DNA of 13,300 nt from an uncultured Selenomonadaceae bacterium (GCA_905235425.1 CAJOKY010000031.1:1-13300); one strand, 5' to 3'; shown: positions 6,946 through 13,300, counted from the first letter of the stretch. Numbers and translations: made by a program. The notes: a model not told the origin generated them from the sequence alone.

Positions 6946-8148
6946 TTGAAAGGTAAAAAAATTGTACTCGGCATAACCGGCGGCATTGCGGCGTACAAAT
7001 CTGCTGAAATTGCAAGCCGTCTTAAAAAGTCCGGCGCTGATGTTCGCGTTGTCATGACGCGGCACGCTACTGAATTTATTTCGCCGCGTACTTTTCAAGA
7101 AATTACAAAAAATCCCGTTGCAGTTGAAATGTTTGCCGACGTGGTGAACTTCGACGAATCTCACATATCGCTTGCAAATTTTGCCGACGTGATTTTAATC
7201 GCGCCTGCCACTGCAAATTTTTTGGCTAAAATGGCTCACGGTATCGCCGATGACTTATTGACTACGACGATTCTTGCCACTCCCGCGCAGGTTATAGTTT
7301 CACCTGCTATGAATACCGTCATGCTTGAAAATCCCGCGACGCAGGATAATCTCAAAATTTTAAAATCACGCGGCATAAAAATCATTGAACCTGCCACCGG
7401 AAAATTGGCGTGCGGCACGGTAGGCAAGGGACGCCTTCCCGAACCTGCCGAAATCTGCGCGTACATTGAAAAATTTTTTGACGACGATAAAAATTTAAAT
7501 CTGCGCGGCAAAAAAATTTTGGTGACAGCCGGCGGTACGGTTGAGCCGATAGACCCCGTGAGATATATCGGTAACAGGTCAAGCGGCAAAATGGGCTTTG
7601 AATTGGCGGCGGCGTCAAGGCGTCATGGTGCGGACGTTATTTTAATTTCGGCTAAAGATTTGCCGGTAATTGACGGCGTGCAGTTTGTCAAAGTTGAATC
7701 TGCGGAGGAAATGCGCGTTGCCGTATTAAGCGAATATGACACGGCGGACGCGGTGATAATGTCTGCCGCAGTTTCTGATTATCGCGTTAAAAATTTTTCC
7801 GCGCAGAAAATTAAAAAAGACGCCGACACTTTGACGCTGGAACTTGTGAAAAATCCCGACATTTTGAAAGAGTTGGGGCGTCTTAAAAAATCTCAAGTAT
7901 TAATCGGCTTTGCGGCGGAAACTGAAAATCTGCTTGAATACGCGCGTAAAAAGCTTGATGAAAAAAATTTGGACATGATAGTTGCCAATGACGTAACGGC
8001 GGAAGGCGCGGGCTTTTCCGTCGATACAAATATTGCGTCGCTTATTTATCGCGGCGGTACGGTTGAAAATTTTCCTAAGATGTCCAAAAGAGATTTGGCG
8101 GAAAAAATTGTCGAACGCCTCGCAAAAATTTTTCAGAGTGGCGAATAA
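6946..8148 (+). CDS. coaBC: Bifunctional phosphopantothenoylcysteine synthetase/decarboxylase CoaBC
   Basis: Makes 4'-phosphopantetheine for coenzyme A: CoaB ligates cysteine to 4'-phosphopantothenate with CTP, and CoaC decarboxylates the product with FMN. The 400 residues have the usual order. The CoaC part carries GITGGIAAYKSAEI (9-22), the active-site H73 in SHISLA, the PAMN motif ending at N123, and the proton-donor C156 in LACGTVGKGR. The CoaB part follows: TAGGTVEPIDPVRYIGNRSSGKMG (194-217) with N210, SAAVSDYR, and the KIKKD segment near 288-292. The start is TTG at 6946; the only nearby ribosome-site-like bases (GAGAG and AGGA) belong to the end of the heptad repeat. It is the last gene of the dapF operon. 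priA, which often follows, is absent. Confidence 0.95.
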   Translation: MKGKKIVLGITGGIAAYKSAEIASRLKKSGADVRVVMTRHATEFISPRTFQEITKNPVAVEMFADVVNFDESHISLANFADVILIAPATANFLAKMAHGIADDLLTTTILATPAQVIVSPAMNTVMLENPATQDNLKILKSRGIKIIEPATGKLACGTVGKGRLPEPAEICAYIEKFFDDDKNLNLRGKKILVTAGGTVEPIDPVRYIGNRSSGKMGFELAAASRRHGADVILISAKDLPVIDGVQFVKVESAEEMRVAVLSEYDTADAVIMSAAVSDYRVKNFSAQKIKKDADTLTLELVKNPDILKELGRLKKSQVLIGFAAETENLLEYARKKLDEKNLDMIVANDVTAEGAGFSVDTNIASLIYRGGTVENFPKMSKRDLAEKIVERLAKIFQSGE

Positions 8149-8171
8149 ACTACAATCATAATTACACTAAT

Positions 8172-8200
8172 TTAAAAGTTCAAAAATTGCAGTGTATAAT
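8172..8200 (+). promoter_or_regulatory. Promoter for the ribbon-helix-helix gene
   Basis: A perfect TATAAT at 8195-8200 sits 17 bases after TTAAAA (8172-8177, 4 of 6 matches to the -35 consensus). Transcription would start near 8207, giving a leader of about 40 bases that begins within the left arm of the hairpin at 8205-8247. A 6-bp inverted repeat TACACT (8163-8168) / AGTGTA (8191-8196) flanks the promoter and could be an operator. Confidence 0.45.
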
Positions 8201-8204
8201 ACTT

Positions 8205-8247
8205 AAAAAATCTCCTCTAAAATGCAGGTGAAAGGAGGAGATTTTTT
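8205..8247 (+). promoter_or_regulatory. 13-bp hairpin covering a Shine-Dalgarno site
   Basis: The arm 8205-8217 (A6 then TCTCCTC) is a perfect complement of 8235-8247 (GAGGAGA then T6), with a 17-base loop. The right arm contains most of the AAAGGAGGAG ribosome site, and the first base of the TTG start is its last paired base. The shape also fits an intrinsic terminator for transcripts reading through from coaBC; both roles are possible. Confidence 0.7.
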
Positions 8248-8441
8248 TGTTTAAGGTTAAAAAAGTAGAAATGGTCAACAAAACCTTTCGCCTGCCTGTT
8301 GAATTAGTAAAACGCCTTGCAACCGTCGCGCAGGAGCAAGGCGTCTCTATGAACAATTTGGTAGGTCAATGTTGCGAATATGCACTCGGCGCAATGCAAA
8401 CTCCCGCTAAGGTTAAAAGCACTGACACGAACAATGCATAG
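8247..8441 (+). CDS. Small ribbon-helix-helix (Arc/CopG-like) DNA-binding protein
   Basis: Predicted 64-residue dimeric DNA-binding protein. The pattern is a basic tip, then a short strand VNKTFRLP (residues 10-17), helix A VELVKRLATVAQEQG (18-32), and helix B SMNNLVGQCCEYALGAM (34-50), the ribbon-helix-helix layout. In this fold the strand pairs with its twin and reads the DNA major groove; K12, T13 and R15 would be the exposed readers. The tail is short and polar. The start is TTG at 8247, after a strong AAAGGAGGA. No toxin gene sits next to it, so an antitoxin role is not supported. It has its own promoter, leader hairpin and terminator and is probably monocistronic. Its target is unknown. 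Confidence 0.75.
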   Translation: MFKVKKVEMVNKTFRLPVELVKRLATVAQEQGVSMNNLVGQCCEYALGAMQTPAKVKSTDTNNA

Positions 8442-8512
8442 CTCAACACCCTAAGCATACCACAAAGTTTAAAGGTTTTGGTGTTCAGACAGGACACTAC
8501 ATAAAAAAAATT

Positions 8513-8544
8513 AGGACTTGAAAATTTACTTCAAGCCCTTTTTT
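8513..8544 (+). terminator. Rho-independent terminator after the ribbon-helix-helix gene
   Basis: Left arm AGGACTTGAA (8513-8522), seven-base loop, right arm TTCAAGCCCT (8530-8539) with a single A/C mismatch, followed by a T-run to 8544. It should end the short transcript and isolate the downstream genes. Confidence 0.75.
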
Positions 8545-8550
8545 ATTTTA

Positions 8551-8582
8551 GGGGGTAGAGGGTAGATTGTAGAGGGTAGGGG
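8551..8582. repeat. (NNNGTAG)4 heptad repeat
   Basis: Four 7-base units, GGGGTAG, AGGGTAG, ATTGTAG, AGGGTAG, then GGG. The unit and phase are the same as in the array at 6901-6942. It lies just downstream of the terminator. Confidence 0.8.
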
Positions 8583-8709
8583 ATTAGTTAAGAAATAATT
8601 GCACCAAATGAAGGAATTATGCTTAAATATGTTGAATTTTATTTTTTTCATAATAAGACATCGACAAAAAAAGTTATAGTTACATTTTTGAACCTGTGAG
8701 GTAAATTTT

Positions 8710-9549
8710 ATGACCAATTACGAACTGCTTAGGCTACTCGACGACGCGGCGGTACAAAGAAAAATTTTGCAAATCGTCAACGAGCCAAAAAATTTTTCCG
8801 AACCTGCTACACCGTCCTATGAATCGCCTGCACTTGATGAAAAACTTTCTCGACTCGAAAAAGAAAATTCCCGCCTTAAAAATAATCTGTACGAAGTTCA
8901 ACAACGCGCTAAAGATTTGGAACAGCAACTTCAAAATGCGCAGTTCAGAAATTCGCAACTTGAAAAATCTTTGTCGCAATCGGAGCTAAGTTCAAAGAAT
9001 TTACAAAGCAAATTGGCGGAGTGGCAAAAAACTTTCACGCGCGAACAGCAACGCAATCAATCTTTGCAACAAGACATTGACGACGCCAAATTAAAAATTT
9101 CTGACTTGGAAGAGCAACTGCAACAAAGATTCGCTCGCGGCTGGCAACTTTTTCAAAATTATCAAACTGTCGGCGCACATGCACGCCAACTTCTTCAAGG
9201 CGTCTTCACCCGCGATAATTTTACGTCGTTTATTTGCGGCGGCGCGCAGTCCGAATCACTTGAAAAAATTTGGGACGTACTGCGCGAATGCGTTATGAGT
9301 TCGCGGCAACACGACGCCGAAATTTTGTGGGAAGTCTTTGTATATTCTTTGGAGTTGGTTAATTCGTCGCGCACGCAGGTCAGCTATTCCATTTTGCCGG
9401 TGAATGAAGGCGACCGTTTTGATTCAGAATTTCACAGCGAGGCGCCCGGCAGTCGCGCTCAAGGTAAAATTTCTGCCGTTCATCTGTACGGTTTCCGCAA
9501 CGATTATAACCGCCGCATTATCAGAAAATCTATCGTTCAAGTTAATTAG
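8710..9549 (+). CDS. GrpE-like coiled-coil protein, putative exchange factor for the adjacent Hsp70-like protein
   Basis: A 279-residue soluble protein. Residues 1-40 are a short leading region. Residues about 42-140 form a long charged, glutamine-rich coiled coil with heptad leucines. Residues 141-220 are predicted helices (RGWQLFQNYQ, IWDVLRECVM, AEILWEVFVYSLELV). Residues 224-279 resemble the GrpE beta-wing: GDRFDSEFHSE, then GKISAVHLYGF and a closing RRIIRKSIVQV, comparable to the GrpE pattern G-x-FD-x3-HE ... G-x-I-x2-V ... GY ... (V/L)IR-x-A-x-V. GrpE proteins release ADP from Hsp70; the Hsp70-like gene directly downstream fits that role. It is longer than housekeeping GrpE (about 180-200), so I infer a dedicated paralogue. 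ATG at 8710 has GTGAGG at 8696-8701. The exact biochemical role is inferred. Confidence 0.72.
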   Translation: MTNYELLRLLDDAAVQRKILQIVNEPKNFSEPATPSYESPALDEKLSRLEKENSRLKNNLYEVQQRAKDLEQQLQNAQFRNSQLEKSLSQSELSSKNLQSKLAEWQKTFTREQQRNQSLQQDIDDAKLKISDLEEQLQQRFARGWQLFQNYQTVGAHARQLLQGVFTRDNFTSFICGGAQSESLEKIWDVLRECVMSSRQHDAEILWEVFVYSLELVNSSRTQVSYSILPVNEGDRFDSEFHSEAPGSRAQGKISAVHLYGFRNDYNRRIIRKSIVQVN

Positions 9550-9653
9550 GAGGCAACGTGACGTTGCATCCAATGGACGCGATTCAATGTAAAAATTTTT
9601 CGTAGTAATTCGCCGCGTTTAAACATTGCGGCTTTGTTCAAGTTAATTAGGAG
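9535..9653. repeat. 18-base direct repeat flanking a palindromic spacer
   Basis: The 18-base sequence GTTCAAGTTAATTAGGAG occurs exactly at 9535-9552 and 9636-9653. The first copy is the last codons and stop of the GrpE-like gene; the second supplies the ribosome site of the Hsp70-like gene. The 83-base spacer has a perfect hairpin GCAACG-TGA-CGTTGC (9553-9567) and a GCCGC/GCGGC stem (9612-9616 with 9628-9632) around GTTTAAAC. Confidence 0.85.
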
Positions 9654-9661
9654 TTGATTTA

Positions 9662-12586
9662 ATGAAAAATTCTTTGCCGATTAATCGTCCGACGCGCCGC
9701 GACTCTATCAACGTCAATCGCGCTCAATTCAACCACATTTTCACCGATTCCGCCGTTGCTAAAGGCGACGAAATTGCTAAACGTCTTGCAACACTCAAAG
9801 ATGATATTGCGTCTGCTTGCGATAAAACTTTTGTCATGATGAAAAATAAACAAGTCTGGTTCGACAGGAACAACGCCGCACTATTTCCAAAATTTGAGGC
9901 AGGAGTTTTGCAGGCGTTCGATACAAGGAATCAACCGACAAGAAATTATTCATTGAACTTTGAAAATTTTACTTTTGTACCGATGACTTCAAATGAGTTT
10001 AGTAAAAGTTTTCTTAATGGAAAAGGTAACCCATATCTGCAGAACGACGGCAATTTTAATTTTTTTCCTAGAAATATACATGGTCGCTCTGAGATTTTAA
10101 CAGAAGAAATAAACGGTTCTAATCAATCGCATATTCGTTGTTCCGATGGTAGTGAATCTTGGTGGAGCGATAGTGACGTGATTACAATCGTTCCTATTCA
10201 CAGACTGCGCGGGAAAAATGCGGCGGCAATGAGTTATCACGACGCTTTCTTTACATGGATACAGCTCGGACTTGTCCCCGAAGGTCTAAAGCCTAAGCAA
10301 GAAAAGCTTTTACAAAGTTTTATCGACGACTACGCCAAAATTGAAGAATATGTTTCCTTCGACGCCAACAAAAATATAATCTTTGACGGCGAAAGTTTTA
10401 AGCGCGACGTATTGAGCGGAAATTTCACGGCAACAGTTTTTGATTACAACTTCGACATACGCGGGACGCTTGACGGCGTGATAAGTGGGCAAAAAAAATA
10501 TACCGGCTCGGTTGAATCGCTTAAGAAAGAACTTTTGGACTGCGACCACAAGCGCGCCAATATTCAGCCCTACGAAGAACGGCAACTGACTGACGTAAAC
10601 AGAGGGCATTGGGAACTTTTTGAAAATTCGGCGGAAGATACCGTACAAGTTCAACTGCCGGAAAATGAAATGCTTGTAGCGCGTCCGCCGCAACTTGACG
10701 TTAGGCAAAACGGCATTTGTGCAATAGATTTCGGCACGAAAAGTACAATCGTAGTGTGTCGCGACGGTGAAGCGCGTATGCTTAGAATTGGGCAGGGCGA
10801 TTATACAAAAGTCCCTACCATGAAAGATTTTGAAAACCCGACCGTCATTGAACTGCGCGACCTGCAAAATTTTTTGACGGCGTATCGCGCACGCATTGGA
10901 AGACCTTTCACCGAGTGGAATGACGTAACTGTTTCGCACCAAGCCGCCGAAGCGATTTTCAAAGATAACGTCGGCTCTTCGGTTTACAATTCGGTATTCA
11001 GCGAGTTAAAGCAGTGGGCTAAGGACGAGCAAAGTTATCCCGTGCTAAAGGATCTGCGCGGCGCGATTCAAGAGATAAAGCCATACCTTGACACGCAAGA
11101 TATTGACGCGGGGGACTTCGATCCGATTGAACTTTACGCGTATTATCTCGGACTTTATATAAACAATATGCACCACCAAATTTATTTGGATTATATTTTG
11201 TCGTTTCCCGTCAATTACAAAAAGGATATTCGCGAGCGTATCAGAAAAAGTTTTGAACGCGGGATAAGAAAATCTTTGCCGCCTGCGCTGATTTGCGACG
11301 AAGAGTATATAAAAAATTTCCGCGTGTACTTAGGCGCGAGTGAACCTGCCGCGTATGCAATAAGTGCGCTTGAGTGCTACGGGCTTGAACCTAATGAAAT
11401 AGGGCAGAAAGTTGCTTACGGCGTTTTCGACTTCGGCGGCGGCACGACAGATTTTGATTTCGGCATTGAATATATTCCGGAAAATCGTCGGCGCAATTTT
11501 GTTATCGAGCAATTCGGCTTTAACGGCGATGTTTTATTGGGCGGCGAAAATATTTTACAACTTTTGGCGTACGAAGTTTACAAAGACAACTTGCAAATTA
11601 TGCGCGATAAAAAAATTCCGTTTGCATTACCGGCAGGCTGTAAAATTTTTGCCGGTGCAGAAACTTTAGTCAGTACAACTAAAGACGCGTCGTCGCACAT
11701 GAACAATCGCATATTGGCTGAAAAACTTCGCCCGATTTGGGAGCATACGGAAGGGCGCGATAAATTGTCTGAAGCGCCTTTGAATGTCACTTTATTTTCC
11801 AACGTCAAGGATAAGGAAAGCAAAGCGTTCACAGTCAATGTCGATTTGAAAATCAATGCGGAGAAGTTGGACAAGCTTATAGAAGACAGAATCCGTGAAG
11901 GCGTCGTGAACTTTTTCCAATCGCTAACCAGTGCATTCAAAGGGCGTGAAATTTATCCCGTTCACATTTTCCTTGCCGGTAATTCGTGCCGTTCGGAAAT
12001 TGTCAAAAAACTTTTTGACGAGTTCATAGACAATGCGGACAGCAAATTTATTATACATATGCCGCTTGGCATGGAAGATAAACCGCCTGCCGATAATAAA
12101 CCTGCTGATGAAACGACGTTTGATTTTGACTTGGATAAACAACGTACCGGCAAAACCGGCGTGGCATTTGGATTGATACGTTGCAGGAAGGGCGGCAAAG
12201 ATATACAGATTATCAACAGCAACGTCGATACCGGCGGCGAAATGATTTTCCCGTATTATCTCGGTGATGCGGGAAATGACGGCAAAACTTTTACGGTAAA
12301 AATCGGGCGGCAGGTAGAGTACGGCAAGTGGACTTATTTCACTTTTGCCGACGAATCCGAATTTGAACTTTATTACACGACGGCGCCGCGTTCTCTGCAA
12401 GGTAATATGCCTGCCGCACAGGTTTCAATGATTCACTGCCGCATTGATGAAGACGATGTGACGGACGACGAAAACGCCGGAATTTATATTCGCAAGGTGT
12501 CGCCTAATGAAATTGAATATGCGGTTGGGTATCCCGAAGATTTTGCTGAAGAATTTCTGGGCAAGATTTATCGGCAGAAGTTGTAA
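9662..12586 (+). CDS. Large Hsp70-like actin-fold ATPase with novel N- and C-terminal regions
   Basis: A 974-residue soluble protein of the Hsp70/actin ATPase superfamily. Residues 1-350 are an extension I do not recognise. The nucleotide-binding domain then begins: phosphate-1 loop AIDFGTKSTIVV at 354-365 (compare IDLGTTNS), phosphate-2 loop FDFGGGTTDFDFG from about 589, and an adenosine-like motif HIFLAGNSCRSEIVKKLF near 768-785. GKTGVAFGLIR closes the domain near 840. The last ~120 residues look beta-rich and acidic (VDTGGEMIFPYYLG, YFTFADESEFELYY) and do not resemble the Hsp70 substrate-binding domain or its helical lid. Base composition dips sharply over about 9940-10160. ATG at 9662 follows AGGAG at 9649-9653. 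It probably forms an operon with the GrpE-like gene upstream. The chaperone function is inferred; the substrate is unknown. Confidence 0.85.
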   Translation: MKNSLPINRPTRRDSINVNRAQFNHIFTDSAVAKGDEIAKRLATLKDDIASACDKTFVMMKNKQVWFDRNNAALFPKFEAGVLQAFDTRNQPTRNYSLNFENFTFVPMTSNEFSKSFLNGKGNPYLQNDGNFNFFPRNIHGRSEILTEEINGSNQSHIRCSDGSESWWSDSDVITIVPIHRLRGKNAAAMSYHDAFFTWIQLGLVPEGLKPKQEKLLQSFIDDYAKIEEYVSFDANKNIIFDGESFKRDVLSGNFTATVFDYNFDIRGTLDGVISGQKKYTGSVESLKKELLDCDHKRANIQPYEERQLTDVNRGHWELFENSAEDTVQVQLPENEMLVARPPQLDVRQNGICAIDFGTKSTIVVCRDGEARMLRIGQGDYTKVPTMKDFENPTVIELRDLQNFLTAYRARIGRPFTEWNDVTVSHQAAEAIFKDNVGSSVYNSVFSELKQWAKDEQSYPVLKDLRGAIQEIKPYLDTQDIDAGDFDPIELYAYYLGLYINNMHHQIYLDYILSFPVNYKKDIRERIRKSFERGIRKSLPPALICDEEYIKNFRVYLGASEPAAYAISALECYGLEPNEIGQKVAYGVFDFGGGTTDFDFGIEYIPENRRRNFVIEQFGFNGDVLLGGENILQLLAYEVYKDNLQIMRDKKIPFALPAGCKIFAGAETLVSTTKDASSHMNNRILAEKLRPIWEHTEGRDKLSEAPLNVTLFSNVKDKESKAFTVNVDLKINAEKLDKLIEDRIREGVVNFFQSLTSAFKGREIYPVHIFLAGNSCRSEIVKKLFDEFIDNADSKFIIHMPLGMEDKPPADNKPADETTFDFDLDKQRTGKTGVAFGLIRCRKGGKDIQIINSNVDTGGEMIFPYYLGDAGNDGKTFTVKIGRQVEYGKWTYFTFADESEFELYYTTAPRSLQGNMPAAQVSMIHCRIDEDDVTDDENAGIYIRKVSPNEIEYAVGYPEDFAEEFLGKIYRQKL

Positions 12587-12601
12587 ATTAGCCGGTAGCT
12601 T

Positions 12602-13300
12602 TTAGTTTCTTTCGTAATCGTCGTGGTCGTCGTGAAATTTTTTTAATTCCGCCTCAACCTCTGCCAATTCTTCCGGCGTCAATTTTTGAAAATCTTCCTC
12701 CGTCACTGTATATACCACGTCTTCAAAATCTTTCATGATTCGTTCAATGCCTTTTTCCAAAAGATATTGTTGCAGAGAATCTTTATCCGTCTTAGAGAAA
12801 CTGTCCAAAACGGCGTCAAGGTCTTCCATATGTTTTTGCAACTGTTCAAATTTTTGGTAAATGTCCAATTCTTCTTCTGCGTCAACAGCCGCAACGGCAT
12901 TTTCTTCTGCAGGTTCAAAAATTTTCATCTGCGTAAAATTATTTTGCCAACGCCGCCTGTCGAAATCTTCCAGCAAGTCTTCCGCCGATTGATAGCGGTT
13001 ACTCGGATCAAAGACGGTACAACGATCTAAAATTGGAGTAAGCCAGCCTTCGTAGTCATTGCCTAAAAGCCGCTTAATTGTAACACCGAGCGAATAGATA
13101 TCACTGCGTGCGTCAGTTTGTCCGAATCCATACTGCTCCGGCGGCGCATAACCGCGCGTACCCAAAAATTCCGTATCGGTGGGTGAATTTTCTTTTTCAA
13201 TGCGCGAAATGCTGAAATCAATAAGCCTTATGACGTTATCGCGCGTAACCATAATATTTGAAGGCTTAATATCGCGGTGAATAATTTTCTGCGCGTGCAG
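12602..13300 (-). CDS. Hanks-type serine/threonine protein kinase, partial (N-terminal lobe outside window)
   Basis: The frame is open to the window edge; 232 C-terminal residues are visible, counted here from the edge. The catalytic loop HRDIKPSN is at 8-15, with the catalytic aspartate, lysine and metal-binding asparagine. The metal-binding motif is DFS (28-30) instead of DFG. The activation segment ends in GTRGYAPPEQY (47-57), then SDIYSLGVTIKRLL and the conserved arginine in DPSNRYQSAEDLL. After the kinase fold comes a ~125-residue acidic coiled-coil tail with no membrane segment and no PASTA repeats, so this is a soluble kinase unlike PrkC. The ATP-binding lobe is not visible. Its stop is 15 bases from the Hsp70-like stop in convergent orientation, and no strong terminator separates them. 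It phosphorylates Ser/Thr of unknown partners. Confidence 0.9.
   Translation of the reverse strand: MHAQKIIHRDIKPSNIMVTRDNVIRLIDFSISRIEKENSPTDTEFLGTRGYAPPEQYGFGQTDARSDIYSLGVTIKRLLGNDYEGWLTPILDRCTVFDPSNRYQSAEDLLEDFDRRRWQNNFTQMKIFEPAEENAVAAVDAEEELDIYQKFEQLQKHMEDLDAVLDSFSKTDKDSLQQYLLEKGIERIMKDFEDVVYTVTEEDFQKLTPEELAEVEAELKKFHDDHDDYERN

Larger units (their letters stand above)
8442..8709. other. Intergenic region before the chaperone-like genes
   Basis: It holds two alternative small hairpins (8445-8450 with 8480-8485; 8481-8486 with 8492-8497), a terminator (8513-8544), and a heptad repeat (8551-8582). It ends in an AT-rich stretch of about 125 bases before the GrpE-like gene. No confident promoter for that gene is visible; TTGCAC (8599-8604) with TTAAAT (8623-8628), spacer 18, is the best weak candidate. 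Confidence 0.5.

Noticed and set aside
8247..8441. Antitoxin of a toxin-antitoxin pair
   Set aside because: The ribbon-helix-helix fold is common in antitoxins, but no toxin-sized gene overlaps or follows it, and a terminator closes the transcript.
8480..8500. End of an insertion sequence downstream of the ribbon-helix-helix gene
   Set aside because: The GTGTTC...GGACAC palindrome resembles transposon ends in form only; no transposase, matching second end or target duplication is seen nearby.
9558..9605. A 15-codon GTG-start frame between the GrpE-like and Hsp70-like genes
   Set aside because: AGGAGG precedes it, but that site belongs to the duplicated 18-base sequence, and the peptide has no features.
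10310..10942. A 210-codon minus-strand frame inside the Hsp70-like gene
   Set aside because: It is antisense to a gene with clear motifs, has no ribosome site, and its residue make-up looks like the shadow of the plus-strand codons.

Overview
The window reads as a chromosome segment of a diderm, probably flagellated Firmicute, most likely a member of the Negativicutes (Selenomonadales-like; this is inference). The gene set joins Firmicute-type RemA and an RpoZ/Gmk/CoaBC cluster with an LPS heptose kinase (outer membrane) and a flagellar export ATPase. Base composition is moderately AT-rich with many GGCG/GCGC-containing codons, and seven genes appear to start with TTG after strong AGGAGG-like sites.

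Layout. Positions 1-3225 (+): the 3' part of ftsZ, overlapped by tcdA (a t6A-cyclising E1-like enzyme), then rfaE1/hldA (heptose-7-phosphate kinase) stop-start coupled to an orphan FecCD-type iron/cobalamin permease. Positions 3253-4581 (-): fliI, convergent to the permease and without fliH or fliJ beside it. Positions 4582-4945: a 364-base divergent intergenic region holding heptad repeats in opposite orientations. Positions 4946-8148 (+): a dense housekeeping operon dapF-remA-gmk-rpoZ-coaBC. Positions 8149-8709: a small ribbon-helix-helix gene whose leader can fold over its own Shine-Dalgarno site, a terminator, and another heptad repeat.

Positions 8710-13300 are the accessory and most interesting part: a coiled-coil protein with a GrpE-like C-terminal domain, a 974-residue Hsp70-like ATPase with a ~350-residue N-terminal extension and no recognisable canonical substrate-binding domain, and, convergent and 15 bases away, a soluble Hanks-type Ser/Thr kinase with a DFS instead of DFG motif, cut by the window edge. 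I infer a dedicated chaperone/exchange-factor pair linked with protein phosphorylation; the substrate is unknown.

Four separate 7-base-period repeat arrays lie between genes (3226-3252, 4811-4906, 6901-6942, 8551-8582), resembling in form the short tandemly repeated repetitive (STRR) heptanucleotides known from cyanobacteria. An 18-base exact duplication flanks an 83-base palindrome-containing spacer between the GrpE-like and Hsp70-like genes.
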